Assembly (NCBI GenBank): GCA_016213205.1
Contig: JACRAZ010000075.1
Location: forward strand, 1 to 64,000
Reading direction: 5' to 3'
Source: Burkholderiales bacterium
GTDB lineage: Bacteria > Pseudomonadota > Gammaproteobacteria > Burkholderiales > Burkholderiaceae_C
Length of the DNA: 64,000 bases
The position numbers were made by a program, and so were the translations under genes. The notes beneath the pieces were generated by a model. The model ran no database searches. It saw only the letters and a program-made list of their open reading frames with translations, and had not been told where the DNA came from. Shown here piece after piece: positions 38,998-47,233 of this stretch. How positions within the stretch are numbered: position 1 is the stretch's first letter; the number at the start of each line of letters is the position of its first letter.

Positions 38998-39513
38998 TCA
39001 CAGCCGGGCAGTGCCTCCCGCGGCCACCGGCATCGGGCTGGCGCAGCCCCGCGCGGCCGACAGCCCCTTGAGGTAGGCGCGCCGCACCGTGCCCGCGGCA
39101 ATGGCCGCGGCCACCTCCTTCGAGTAGCGCTCGGCGCCGCTGAGCTTGCGCACCCAGCCGCGGACGGGCACCACCCCCTCGGCCGCGCCACGCAGCGCAC
39201 CCACCGCGGCTTCCCCCAGGGCGTTGCCGCCCCGGGCGATCAGCCCCGGGTTGGCCGCACTCGGCGGCGTGTCCAGGTCCGGCCCCAGCACCTCGTCAAG
39301 GCCGCGCACTTCGGATGTCAGCAGTTCGCAGCGCAGGTCGGCCGGCAGCTGGTAGGGCTGCTTCTGCGCCTGCTGCAGCACGGGCGGGATCGGCGCGTTC
39401 ACCAGGTTCAGGTCGGACAGCGGCGAGGTCGCCGCTTCGCCGATCTTGCCCGCATCCACGCTGGCGCAGGCCGCAAGGCACAAGGCAATCAACAGGGCAG
39501 GCACGGACTTCAT
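38998..39513 (-). CDS. Lipoprotein of unknown function
   Basis: A 171-residue predicted lipoprotein: MKSVPALLIALCLAAC with Cys16 in LAAC, then ASVDAG. ATG 39513 follows GGAG at 9 bp; an earlier in-frame codon at 39549 lacks one. The mature part has ADLRCELLTSEVRGLDEVLGPDLDTPP, a Gly/Ala-rich helix (GNALGEAAVGALRGAAEGVVPVRGWVRKLSGAERYSKEV in pieces), and AYLKGLSAARGCASP with a second Cys. The glycine-rich GA repeat resembles small membrane-associating lipoproteins. Family not recognised. Confidence 0.72.
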   Translation of the reverse strand: MKSVPALLIALCLAACASVDAGKIGEAATSPLSDLNLVNAPIPPVLQQAQKQPYQLPADLRCELLTSEVRGLDEVLGPDLDTPPSAANPGLIARGGNALGEAAVGALRGAAEGVVPVRGWVRKLSGAERYSKEVAAAIAAGTVRRAYLKGLSAARGCASPMPVAAGGTARL

Positions 39514-39561
39514 CACGACGGTCTCCTTGAACGCCGGAGTGTCGCTCACCGCACGGCGGGC

Positions 39562-39699
39562 CTACTTCTTCTTGCGGCGGTCCGGCACCACGGTGGTCAC
39601 CGAGGGCGTCACCGAAAAGGGCGACACCGGCTTGGGCGGCGCCGAATCCTTCTTCGGCTTCTTGGATTCCTTGTTGCTGCGCTGCTGGCCCTTGGGCAT
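39562..39699 (-). CDS. Small basic protein, 45 residues
   Basis: ATG 39699 is preceded by AGGAGACCACC, an excellent ribosome binding site. The protein starts MPKGQQRSNKESKKPKKD, has a Pro/Ser/Val middle (PPKPVSPFSVTPSVTTVVP) and ends DRRKKK. Similar tiny proteins beginning with a KGQ-RSNKE-KKPKK pattern are common in betaproteobacteria but have no assigned role; nucleic-acid binding is a guess from the charge. It lies downstream of the cold-shock terminator, so it needs read-through or a promoter within about 30 bp. Confidence 0.7.
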   Translation of the reverse strand: MPKGQQRSNKESKKPKKDSAPPKPVSPFSVTPSVTTVVPDRRKKK

Positions 39700-39727
39700 G
39701 GTGGTCTCCTGTGGTGATGCGCGGACG

Positions 39728-39756
39728 AAAAAAAACCGCGGCTTGCGACCGCGGTT
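39728..39756 (-). terminator. Rho-independent terminator of the cold-shock gene
   Basis: On the minus strand AACCGCGG (39756-39749), a 7-nt loop and CCGCGGTT (39741-39734) form an 8-bp stem followed directly by eight T (39735-39728, partly in the stem). It starts 33 bp after the cold-shock stop codon. This is the clearest intrinsic terminator in the window. Confidence 0.88.
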
Positions 39757-39789
39757 CTCCTGGCTGGGCGCGAAGGCCGCAGCGCGACT

Positions 39790-39999
39790 TTAGACGACGC
39801 GAATGTTCGCCGCCTGCAGGCCCTTCTGGCCTTCCTTGACTTCGAACTGCACACGCTGGTTTTCAGCCAGCGTCTTGAAGCCGTTGCCCTGGATTTCGCT
39901 GAAGTGAGCGAACAGGTCCTTGCCGCCGTTGTCCTGGGCGATGAAGCCGAAGCCCTTGCCCTCGTTGAACCACTTGACGGTGCCGGTTTGGGTAGTCAT
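39790..39999 (-). CDS. Cold-shock domain protein
   Basis: A 69-residue CspA-family single-strand nucleic acid binding protein. The RNP1 motif KGFGFIAQ (residues 15-22) and RNP2-type LFAHFSEI (29-36) are intact, and the start [12 protein letters not shown] is standard. ATG 39999 follows AAGGAA at 8 bp. The upstream region is long, as in many csp mRNAs with a cold-responsive leader. The terminator at 39728-39756 ends the unit. Confidence 0.96.
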   Translation of the reverse strand: MTTQTGTVKWFNEGKGFGFIAQDNGGKDLFAHFSEIQGNGFKTLAENQRVQFEVKEGQKGLQAANIRVV

Positions 40000-40270
40000 T
40001 TGAAATTTCCTTTCAGAGTGAAGCGAACAGCACATGCTGACGCAGTGCAGAGACACGCAAGAACTTCACCTTGGGGGGAATTTCAACCGAACCCCTCATC
40101 GAGCGACGAGGGTCACAGCATCAGACCTCGGGAAAGACGGTCTTGTGTATACCTACAGCGCTGCATCGTACAGGCTTTCGGCCGGGCGCGCGCAACTATT
40201 TTCATTTCGACCCGTCAAGGCGCCCTGAGCGGACCACGGTGTATGGTGGGCAACCACCCCGGAAGCCGCG
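40000..40270 (-). promoter_or_regulatory. Upstream region and probable long leader of the cold-shock gene
   Basis: 271 bp without a gene, less GC-rich than its surroundings. On the minus strand it contains candidate -10 boxes TACGAT and TATACA near 40150-40175 but no good -35 at proper spacing. A 9-bp stem with a G-T pair, CCCTCGTCG / CGATGAGGG (40112-40093), lies within the likely leader of about 150 nt. Long structured leaders are known to regulate csp mRNAs at low temperature; here this is an inference. Confidence 0.4.
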
Positions 40271-41164
40271 ATGCCCGACACCCCGCAGGCCCTTTCAGCC
40301 CCCCGCACCACGCCGCCCCGGCCCCTGATCGAACCGCTGCTGCTGGCCGCCGCGCGCGTGTCCACCTACGACGGCGATCGCCTGCTCACCCATGCCAGCG
40401 GCTTCTTCTTCGAGCGCGATGCGCAGCTGTTCCTGGTGACCAGCCGCCACGTGGTGATCGACACGCCCAGCGGCCACCACCCGGACCGCCTGTCGATCGA
40501 GCTGCACACCGATGCGCAGAACCTCACGCGCTCCACCGGCTTCTCGATCCCGCTGTACCGCGAGGGACGCAGCATCTGGCGCCAGGGCCAGGACAAGGCC
40601 GGCGAGATCGACGTGGCGCTGATCGAGCTGGAACGCGCAGCCCTGCCTGCCACGCTGGCGTACCGGGCCTTCACGCCTGCGCACCTGGTGGACCTGGCCG
40701 ATCTGCGTGACCCGGTGCAGATCGGCAGTTCCCTGCTGATCGTGGGCTTCCCGCTCGGCTTTCACGACACGCTGCACCACCTGCCGGTGGTGCGGCAGGC
40801 CATCATCGCCTCGGCCTACGGGCTGCGTTTCCAGGGCGAGGGCTACTTCCTCACCGATGCACGCACGCACCGCGGCACCAGTGGCGCCCCGGTGGTGATG
40901 CACGATGCCAACCCCAGCGCGGCCCTCGGTGGCCTGCCCTGGCGCCTGCTGGGCGTGCACTCGGCACGGCTGGACGTGAGCTCGCGCGACCTGCGCGACG
41001 ACGAAGCCCTGAGCCTGAACTGCGCCTGGTACGCCGACATCCTGATGACCCTGAGCGCCCCCAGTGCCGCCGGGGGCCCGTGTGACGGCCATCCACAATC
41101 GCCGGATGCCCGTGCCCGGCCCGCCGCAGCCCCGCCTGATCCTGCAAACCCTGAGCCGCGGTGA
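40271..41164 (+). CDS. Trypsin-like serine peptidase
   Basis: A 297-residue protein with a chymotrypsin/trypsin fold. Catalytic residues are readable: His60 in VTSRHVVID, Asp114 in AGEIDVALIEL, and Ser204 in HRGTSGAPVV. No signal peptide is present, so it is probably cytoplasmic, which is uncommon for trypsin-like enzymes. The C-terminal 35 residues are disordered (DARARPAAAPPDPANPEPR) and overlap the start of the helicase gene by 59 bp. Substrate unknown. Confidence 0.85.
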   Translation: MPDTPQALSAPRTTPPRPLIEPLLLAAARVSTYDGDRLLTHASGFFFERDAQLFLVTSRHVVIDTPSGHHPDRLSIELHTDAQNLTRSTGFSIPLYREGRSIWRQGQDKAGEIDVALIELERAALPATLAYRAFTPAHLVDLADLRDPVQIGSSLLIVGFPLGFHDTLHHLPVVRQAIIASAYGLRFQGEGYFLTDARTHRGTSGAPVVMHDANPSAALGGLPWRLLGVHSARLDVSSRDLRDDEALSLNCAWYADILMTLSAPSAAGGPCDGHPQSPDARARPAAAPPDPANPEPR

Positions 41165-43502
41165 CGGCCTGCTGGGCCTGCGTCCCTGCGGCCCGGTGAT
41201 CGCGCCCGCGCGCACGCCTTTGCTCGGCGCCCGCGGCCCGCAGGTCACGATCGCGCGCCTGCGCTGGCACGATGCCGCGGGCCAGCCGCAAGGGCCTACC
41301 GCCGGCCAGGCGCAGCGTGCGTGGCAGCGCCTCGAATCACTGGGCCTGCGCCGCCTGCCGACCGAGGCCCTGCAGTGGCGCGGCGAACCAGGGCTGGACG
41401 ACACCGAACCCGTGTGGACGCTGGTGCAGGAAGCGCACTTCGGTGATTTCTGGGCCGATGCGCTGCCGCTGCTGCAGGCCGAGGGCTGGCAGATCGCTGT
41501 GCTGCCCGGCTTTGCCCACCAGAGCGTGCCGGTGGAGGCCTGGCGGCTGGTGCTGAACCCGGTGTCGGGCGAAGGCCAGGCCCAGCTGCTGGCCGGCCCA
41601 CCGGGGCCGCGTGCGCCGCGGCTGCAGGCCCTGGCCAACCCGCCCGGCCTGGGCTCCTGGCTGCTGAGCCTGGGCGTGGTGGTCGACGGCGAAGTGCTGG
41701 ACCTGGTGCCGATGCTCGCCTGCCTGATCCAGCGCGACCGGCGCTGGCTGGTGCGCGAGCAGATCGATGCCATCGCCGACGACGCCCTGGTGCGCCTGCG
41801 CAGCCCGGGTGGCCGCCTCATCGACGCGCCGGCCGCGCCGCTGAAGGCCATCGCCTGCACGATGCTGGAACTGCTGGCCGAGCCGCGCCAACGCGCCGGC
41901 CCGCTGGTGCTGGCGCGCTGGGAGGCGCGCCGGCTGGAAGCCCTTCGCCTGGCGCTGCAGGGCCGCCCGGCGGCGCCCCCGGGCAGCGCGGGCCACTGGG
42001 CGCTGCAGGGCGAGCCGGGCCTCGCGCAGCTGGCCACCACGCTGCGCGCGGCCGGTCCGGTGGCGGCGATCGCGCCGCCCCACGGCCTGGGCCTCACGCT
42101 GCGGGGCTACCAGCGCGAGGGCCTGGCGTGGCTGCAGCACCTGCGGGCGCAATCGCTCGGCGGCATCCTCGCCGACGAGATGGGCCTGGGCAAGACCGCG
42201 CAGGCCCTGGCCCACCTGCTGCTGGAGAAGCAGGCCGGCCGGCTGGACCGGCCTGCGCTGGTGGTGGCGCCAGCCTCGCTGCTGTTCAACTGGCAGGCCG
42301 AGATCGAACGCGTCGCACCCGCCCTGCGCTGCCTGCTCTGGCACGGCCCCCAACGCACGAAAGACGCGGCCACGATCGGCGCGCAGGACATCGTGCTCAC
42401 CGCCTACCCACTGCTGTGGCGCGATGGCGGCGTGTTGCGCCGCCAGCCCTGGCACCTGGTGATCCTGGACGAGGCCCAGCTCGTCAAGAACGCCGGCAGC
42501 CGCACCGCCACCGCGGCGCGCCGGCTCGAGGCGCGGCACCGGTTGTGCCTGACCGGTACGCCGATGGAGAACCACCTCGGCGAGCTGTGGGCCCAGTTCC
42601 ATTTCCTGATGCCGGGTTTCCTGGGCGACGCGCGCCAGTTCCAGCGCCGCTGGCGCACGCCGATCGAGCGCAACGGCGAAACCCTGCGCGCCGAACTGCT
42701 GGCCCAGCGTGTGCGGCCCTTCATCCTGCGCCGGCGCAAGGAGGCGGTGGCCGCCGAACTGCCTCCACGCACCGAGCAGCTGCAACGCGTCCGGCTCGAC
42801 GGCGCCCAGCGCCTGCTCTACGAGAGCGTGCGCGGCGCGGCCGACGAGCAGGTGCAGCGCCTGCTGGCGCGCCTGGGCTTCGAGCATGCCCGCATCGGCG
42901 TGCTCGAAGCCCTGCTCACGCTACGCCAGGTGTGCTGCGACCCGCGGCTGCTGGCCGGCCGCCATCCGGCCACGCCGGCCGGCAGCGCCAAGCTGGACTG
43001 GCTGCGCGAGGTGCTGCCGGCCCTGGTGGCCGAAGGCCGGCGGGTGCTGGTGTTCTCGCAGTACACGCGCTGGCTCGCCCTGCTGCAGCCCGAGCTCGAT
43101 GCGCTGGGTCTGCCCTGGCTCAGCCTGACCGGCGCCACCCCGGCGGCGCAGCGCGGCGCCCTGGTGCAGCGCTTCCAGGCTGGCGCGGCGCCGGTGCTGC
43201 TGGCCAGCCTGAAGGCCGGCGGCGTGGGCCTGAACCTCACCGCCGCCGACACCGTGATCCACCTCGACCCGTGGTGGAACCCGGCCGTGGAGCAGCAGGC
43301 CAGCGCCCGCGCCCACCGCATCGGCCAGCAACGGCCGGTGCTGGTGCTGCGGCTGCTGGCCGCCGGCAGCATCGAGGAACGCATGCTCGCGCTGCAGCAA
43401 CGCAAGGCAGTGCTGGCCGACAGCGTGCTCGGCGGCGCGGGTGCCGTCGGACCGACCTTCGACGAAGCCGATCTGCGCGGCCTGCTGGCGCCGCTGGACT
43501 GA
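41106..43502 (+). CDS. SNF2-family DEAD/DEAH helicase
   Basis: A 798-residue Swi2/Snf2 ATPase. The N-terminal 330 residues are a family-specific region without SWIM zinc fingers. Then LRGYQREGLAWLQHLRAQ, Walker A DEMGLGKTAQAL (about 356), VVAPASLLFNWQAEI, DEAQ box LVILDEAQLVKNAGS (about 455), LTGTPMENHLGELW, and the C-terminal helicase domain with VLVFSQYTRWLALLQ and DPWWNPAVEQQASARAHRIGQ (motifs V-VI, about 735). It should translocate on double-stranded DNA or dislodge proteins such as RNA polymerase. ATG 41106 lies within the peptidase gene and has a poor ribosome site, so translation may be coupled. Confidence 0.9.
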   Translation: MPVPGPPQPRLILQTLSRGDGLLGLRPCGPVIAPARTPLLGARGPQVTIARLRWHDAAGQPQGPTAGQAQRAWQRLESLGLRRLPTEALQWRGEPGLDDTEPVWTLVQEAHFGDFWADALPLLQAEGWQIAVLPGFAHQSVPVEAWRLVLNPVSGEGQAQLLAGPPGPRAPRLQALANPPGLGSWLLSLGVVVDGEVLDLVPMLACLIQRDRRWLVREQIDAIADDALVRLRSPGGRLIDAPAAPLKAIACTMLELLAEPRQRAGPLVLARWEARRLEALRLALQGRPAAPPGSAGHWALQGEPGLAQLATTLRAAGPVAAIAPPHGLGLTLRGYQREGLAWLQHLRAQSLGGILADEMGLGKTAQALAHLLLEKQAGRLDRPALVVAPASLLFNWQAEIERVAPALRCLLWHGPQRTKDAATIGAQDIVLTAYPLLWRDGGVLRRQPWHLVILDEAQLVKNAGSRTATAARRLEARHRLCLTGTPMENHLGELWAQFHFLMPGFLGDARQFQRRWRTPIERNGETLRAELLAQRVRPFILRRRKEAVAAELPPRTEQLQRVRLDGAQRLLYESVRGAADEQVQRLLARLGFEHARIGVLEALLTLRQVCCDPRLLAGRHPATPAGSAKLDWLREVLPALVAEGRRVLVFSQYTRWLALLQPELDALGLPWLSLTGATPAAQRGALVQRFQAGAAPVLLASLKAGGVGLNLTAADTVIHLDPWWNPAVEQQASARAHRIGQQRPVLVLRLLAAGSIEERMLALQQRKAVLADSVLGGAGAVGPTFDEADLRGLLAPLD

Positions 43503-43681
43503 ACGGCCAGGCCGCGGCGCGGCGGTTCGAGCCCGCGGTGCCGGGCGGCACCCACCCGCCCTGTCGAGGATTCCTCGCAGCACGTGTTCAAGTCACCCCG
43601 GGTGCTGGCCGATATCGAGTCACTCGGGCGTGTCACCGCCGAGCCCACGCCGCTTCGGCGGCCCGTTGCACAGGATGAACG

Positions 43682-46279
43682 ATGGCTGAACCCCACAGCG
43701 TCCAGCTCACGCTGCCCACCGCGCGACGGTGGCGGACGAGGCTGGGCGCCATCGCCTGGGTGGCATTGGTCCTGCTGGGCTGCACGGCCTGGGTGCATGG
43801 CGCGCTGGTCACGCTGGCCATGCCACCGGCCACCGCGATGCAGGTGGTGGTGGGCGCCGCGCTCGCGCTGCTGGCCAGCCAGTTTCCGGTGAAGATCGCC
43901 CGCACCGAGCAGAGCTTCTCGGCCGCCAGCATCTTCACGGTGCTGCTGCTGCTGCTGCACGGCCCGGCCGCGGCCGGCCTGGCCGCCGCCGCCGAGGCGG
44001 TGGGCGGCTCGTGGCGTGGCACCCAACGCTGGACCCGCGTGGCGGTGGAGGCCACCACCGCCGCATTGATGATCTTCGTGGGCGGCAGCCTGCTGCTGAT
44101 GGCACTGCCGCCGCTGGCACGCGGCGCGGCCAGCCCCACCGCGGTGGTGCTGATGCTGGCCATGATCTTCGGCAGCCTGCACTACGCGGCCCAGGCCGCG
44201 GTGGTGGCCACGCTGCGCCAGTTGCCGCTGGCCCGCAGCCCCAGGTTCGACGAGCTGACGGGCGGCTTCGGCTGGGCCGGCATCGCCCATGCCGCCACCG
44301 CTGCCATCGCCGCACTGCTGTACATCGAGCAACAGCGCTCGGGGCTGGTGGTGATGATCGCCATCGTCGTCATCATCGGGCTGCTGTTCACCACGCTGCA
44401 CTTCTTCACGCTGCAGCAGGAGGCCGACGACGCCGTGCGCCAGGCCGCGGCCGACGCGGTGGATCGCGAGGCCGAGCTGGCCGCCAGCATCGCGCGCGAG
44501 CGCGCGGCGGCGCTCAAGGCCCACCACCTGCGCGAGCTGGAGCTGAGCGAACGGCGCTTCCACAACGCCTTCACCCATGCCTCCATCGGCATGGCCTTGC
44601 TGTATTTCGACGGCCGGGTGCGCCAGGCCAACCCGGCGCTGCACACGCTGCTGGGCGTTTCCACCGGCCTGCTGGAAGGCCGGCTGTTCGGCGAGTTGCT
44701 GAGCCCGCGTGATGCCGATCTGCTGGGCCGCGAGATGGAGCGCGTGTCCTCGCGCGCCACCGAATCGCTGAGCCTGGAGCTGTGCTGCCGCCACACCGAC
44801 GGCAGCGATGTCTGGGTCAGCGCCAATGCGAGCCTGTTCTCCGAACCGGGCGCCAACGAACCCTGCTTCATCCTGCAGATGCAGGACATCAGCGCGCGCC
44901 GGCGCGCCGAACACGAGCTGCGCCACCGCGCCTTCCACGACAAGCTCACCGGCCTGCCCAACCGGGACCGCTTCAACGAGCTGCTGTCGATGGCACTGGC
45001 CGCCGCCCAGGCCGACCCGCAGCGCCGCTTCGCGGTGCTGTTCCTGGACTTCGACCGCTTCAAGCTCATCAACGACAGCCAGGGCCACGCGGTAGGCGAC
45101 GAGTTCCTGGTGCGGGCCTCCGGCCGCATCCACCGCTGCCTGCGGCACCGCGACACACTGGCCCGCCTGGGGGGCGACGAGTTCGCGATCCTGGCCGACG
45201 ACCTCAGCGCCGATGGCGACGCGGTGACGCTGGCCGAACGGCTGCTCGAATCCCTGCGCGAGCCGCTGGGCCTGGCCGGGCTGGCGGTGACGGCCAGCGC
45301 GAGCATCGGCATCACCTTCAGCTCGATGGGCTACCGCGCCCCGGAAGACATGCTGCGTGATGCCGACATCGCCATGTACCGCGCCAAGGTGGACGGCAAG
45401 GGCCGCTACGCGTTGTTCGACGTGCGGTTGCACACCGAGGTGTCCAACCGCCTGCGCCTGGAGGCCGATCTGCGCGAGGCGCTGGCGCAGGGCACGCTGG
45501 CGGTGGCCTACCAGCCGCTGTTCGAGCTGAGCTCGGGGCGGCTGCAGGGCTTCGAGGCGCTCGCGCGCTGGAACCACCCGACGCTGGGCCCGGTGAGCCC
45601 GGGCACCTTCATCCCCATTGCCGAGGAATCGGGCCTGGTGGTGCAGCTCACCGATTTCGTGCTCGAGACGGCGTGTCGCCAGCTGCGCCTGTGGCAACGC
45701 ATGAACCCGGCCTTCGAGGACGTGGTGCTGCACGTGAACATTGCCGCCAACGACGTGGCCAGGGGCGGCCTGGTCACCCGCATCACCGACGTGCTGCGCC
45801 GCAACGGCCTGCGGCCGCGCAACCTGACGATGGAGCTCACCGAGAACATCCTGATGACGCAGCTGGCCTCGGCCATGGGCACGCTGCGCCAGCTGCGCGA
45901 GCTGGGCGTGGGCCTGTCGGTGGACGACTTCGGCACTGGCTACTCCTCGCTCAGCCACCTGTCGGTGCTGCCGATCGACAGCCTGAAGATCGACATGTCC
46001 TTCGTGCGCAACCTGCGCGTGGGCTCCAGCGAGGCGGCCGTGATCCGGGCCATCGTGCTGCTGGGCACCTCGCTGGGCAAGCTGGTCATCGCCGAGGGCA
46101 TCGAAACCCAGTCGCAGCAGGACCAGCTGCGCGACCTGGGCTGCGAGCTGGGCCAGGGCTTCTACCTGTCGCGCCCGCTGCCCCCGGGCGCCGTGCCCCA
46201 CCTGCTGGACTCGCTGCCCACCCAGCCCGACGGCCTGCCGGTGGGCGCCGAACTCAGCCAGCGGCTGAGCATGCACTGA
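43682..46279 (+). CDS. Membrane PAS-GGDEF-EAL protein for cyclic-di-GMP turnover
   Basis: An 865-residue inner-membrane protein. Seven or so N-terminal helices (residues 20-260) form a MASE-type sensor, then a coiled coil, a PAS domain (about 290-415, FHNAFTHASIGMALLYFDG), GGDEF (RLGGDEFAIL, about 498) and EAL (FEALARW, about 624). The diguanylate cyclase signature is intact and RHRD five residues before it is an inhibitory I-site. EAL catalytic residues are also present: ELTENIL, DDFGTGYSSL and IAEGIETQSQ. Both activities are possible. A 179-bp region upstream holds no gene. Confidence 0.93.
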   Translation: MAEPHSVQLTLPTARRWRTRLGAIAWVALVLLGCTAWVHGALVTLAMPPATAMQVVVGAALALLASQFPVKIARTEQSFSAASIFTVLLLLLHGPAAAGLAAAAEAVGGSWRGTQRWTRVAVEATTAALMIFVGGSLLLMALPPLARGAASPTAVVLMLAMIFGSLHYAAQAAVVATLRQLPLARSPRFDELTGGFGWAGIAHAATAAIAALLYIEQQRSGLVVMIAIVVIIGLLFTTLHFFTLQQEADDAVRQAAADAVDREAELAASIARERAAALKAHHLRELELSERRFHNAFTHASIGMALLYFDGRVRQANPALHTLLGVSTGLLEGRLFGELLSPRDADLLGREMERVSSRATESLSLELCCRHTDGSDVWVSANASLFSEPGANEPCFILQMQDISARRRAEHELRHRAFHDKLTGLPNRDRFNELLSMALAAAQADPQRRFAVLFLDFDRFKLINDSQGHAVGDEFLVRASGRIHRCLRHRDTLARLGGDEFAILADDLSADGDAVTLAERLLESLREPLGLAGLAVTASASIGITFSSMGYRAPEDMLRDADIAMYRAKVDGKGRYALFDVRLHTEVSNRLRLEADLREALAQGTLAVAYQPLFELSSGRLQGFEALARWNHPTLGPVSPGTFIPIAEESGLVVQLTDFVLETACRQLRLWQRMNPAFEDVVLHVNIAANDVARGGLVTRITDVLRRNGLRPRNLTMELTENILMTQLASAMGTLRQLRELGVGLSVDDFGTGYSSLSHLSVLPIDSLKIDMSFVRNLRVGSSEAAVIRAIVLLGTSLGKLVIAEGIETQSQQDQLRDLGCELGQGFYLSRPLPPGAVPHLLDSLPTQPDGLPVGAELSQRLSMH

Positions 46280-46288
46280 CCCGCACCC

Positions 46289-46387
46289 CCCCGAAATGCG
46301 GGGCGATCGGCACCCTGCTTGCGCAGGGTCACGGCGCCGCGCCGCGCGTGGCCGCCGAATCAGGCGGCAACACGGGCCGACGCCCGT
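46289..46387 (+). promoter_or_regulatory. Four consecutive hairpins upstream of the PEP-CTERM gene
   Basis: Perfect stems follow one another: CCCCG-AAATG-CGGGG (46289-46303), ACCCTGC-TTGC-GCAGGGT (46312-46329), GCCGCC-GAATCA-GGCGGC (46351-46368) and ACGGGC-CGAC-GCCCGT (46372-46387, followed by TTTG). The word TTGCGCAG occurs in hairpin 2 (46319-46326) and again after hairpin 4 (46388-46395). They fill the 129-bp gap between the GGDEF-EAL gene and the Shine-Dalgarno sequence at 46399. The first may serve as a terminator for the upstream gene; the rest look like a structured leader. No match to known c-di-GMP riboswitch cores was seen. Confidence 0.5.
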
Positions 46388-46408
46388 TTGCGCAGACAAG
46401 GAGGTCAC

Positions 46409-47191
46409 ATGGTCCATCCACGGTTCATGCCTCGGTCAAGCCTGCTGGCCATCGGCCTGGCCACAGCGCTGGGCGCCCAGGCCGGCCACATCACCACGGT
46501 CGACTGCAACATCGACGCCTACAACCTGACCGGGCACACGGCAAACGACTTCGACATCCTGCTCGGCGGCGTGGCGCCCGCGGACATCGGCAAGGTGTTC
46601 CTGCGCCCCGAGACCTATTTCCCGCAGGTCGAGGTCACGGCGCAGACCTATGGCGCGCTGATCCACTACAGCGGCCGCGAAGTGCCGCACGGCGGCGCGG
46701 TCCACATCGGCTACGAGATCTCCCCCAGCGGGCCGGTGAACACCATCGACCAGTACTGGTCCTGGAACGGCACCCGGCTCGGGGGACCCGCCTTCCACTG
46801 CGCCGCGCCGACGATCGAGCGCCGCGGTGACGTGACCAACACCAGCGGCGCGGATGTGTGGATCCAGCGCCGGGTGGTGGCCCGCCCGGCGGCGGTGGAC
46901 CTGCAGGCCGACCTGGTGCGCCTGAGCGCCTTCTGGACGGGTGCGCTGGTGATCGATGGCAACCCGATCGCACTGCCGCAGGGCCAGACCCGCAGCCACC
47001 TGTTCGACGACATCGGCCACGGCAGCTACACGCTGATGTACGACGTGTGCGCCGATGCCCTGTGCCAGGACATCCGGCAGACGGTGTTCAGCAGTGCGTT
47101 CGTCACGCCCGAACCCGGCGCCGCATGGCTGGCCCTGGCCGGCGCGCTGGCCATGCTGGCCGTGCCCGGCAGGCGGTGCAGGCCTCGTTAG
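46409..47191 (+). CDS. PEP-CTERM sorting-domain exported protein
   Basis: A 260-residue protein with a signal peptide (SSLLAIGLATALGAQAG) and a C-terminal PEP-CTERM tail: VTPEPGAAWLALAGALAMLAVPGRR, i.e. PEP motif, hydrophobic helix and basic end, recognised by exosortase/EpsH systems of biofilm-forming bacteria. The middle is a beta-rich region with four or five Cys (DCNIDAY, FHCAAP, DVCADALC) and no known domain. AAGGAGGT lies 5 bp before ATG 46409, a perfect ribosome site. Exosortase is not encoded in this window. Confidence 0.85.
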   Translation: MVHPRFMPRSSLLAIGLATALGAQAGHITTVDCNIDAYNLTGHTANDFDILLGGVAPADIGKVFLRPETYFPQVEVTAQTYGALIHYSGREVPHGGAVHIGYEISPSGPVNTIDQYWSWNGTRLGGPAFHCAAPTIERRGDVTNTSGADVWIQRRVVARPAAVDLQADLVRLSAFWTGALVIDGNPIALPQGQTRSHLFDDIGHGSYTLMYDVCADALCQDIRQTVFSSAFVTPEPGAAWLALAGALAMLAVPGRRCRPR

Positions 47192-47210
47192 CGCCGCTGC
47201 GCGCCGGGGG

Positions 47211-47233
47211 GGCCACCCGGGAGACGGGTGGCC
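47211..47233. terminator. Bidirectional terminator-like hairpin
   Basis: GGCCACCCG-GGAGA-CGGGTGGCC, a perfect 9-bp stem with a 5-nt loop, sits exactly between the stop of the PEP-CTERM gene (47191) and that of the convergent GGDEF gene (47234). There is no T-tract on either side. Confidence 0.5.

Noticed and set aside
40271..43502. Anti-phage defence system based on peptidase plus SNF2 helicase
   Set aside because: No methyltransferase, nuclease, PLD or DISARM-type partner is near, and flanking genes are ordinary housekeeping or signalling genes.
43503..43681. Cyclic-di-GMP riboswitch upstream of the GGDEF-EAL gene
   Set aside because: No GEMM core or tetraloop-receptor pair could be found; only weak GC stems are present.
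42818..46417. 1199-codon open frame antisense to the SNF2 and GGDEF-EAL genes
   Set aside because: It spans two unrelated well-supported genes and the gap between them; its text is Gln/Ala/Gly/His-rich as expected of a shadow frame.
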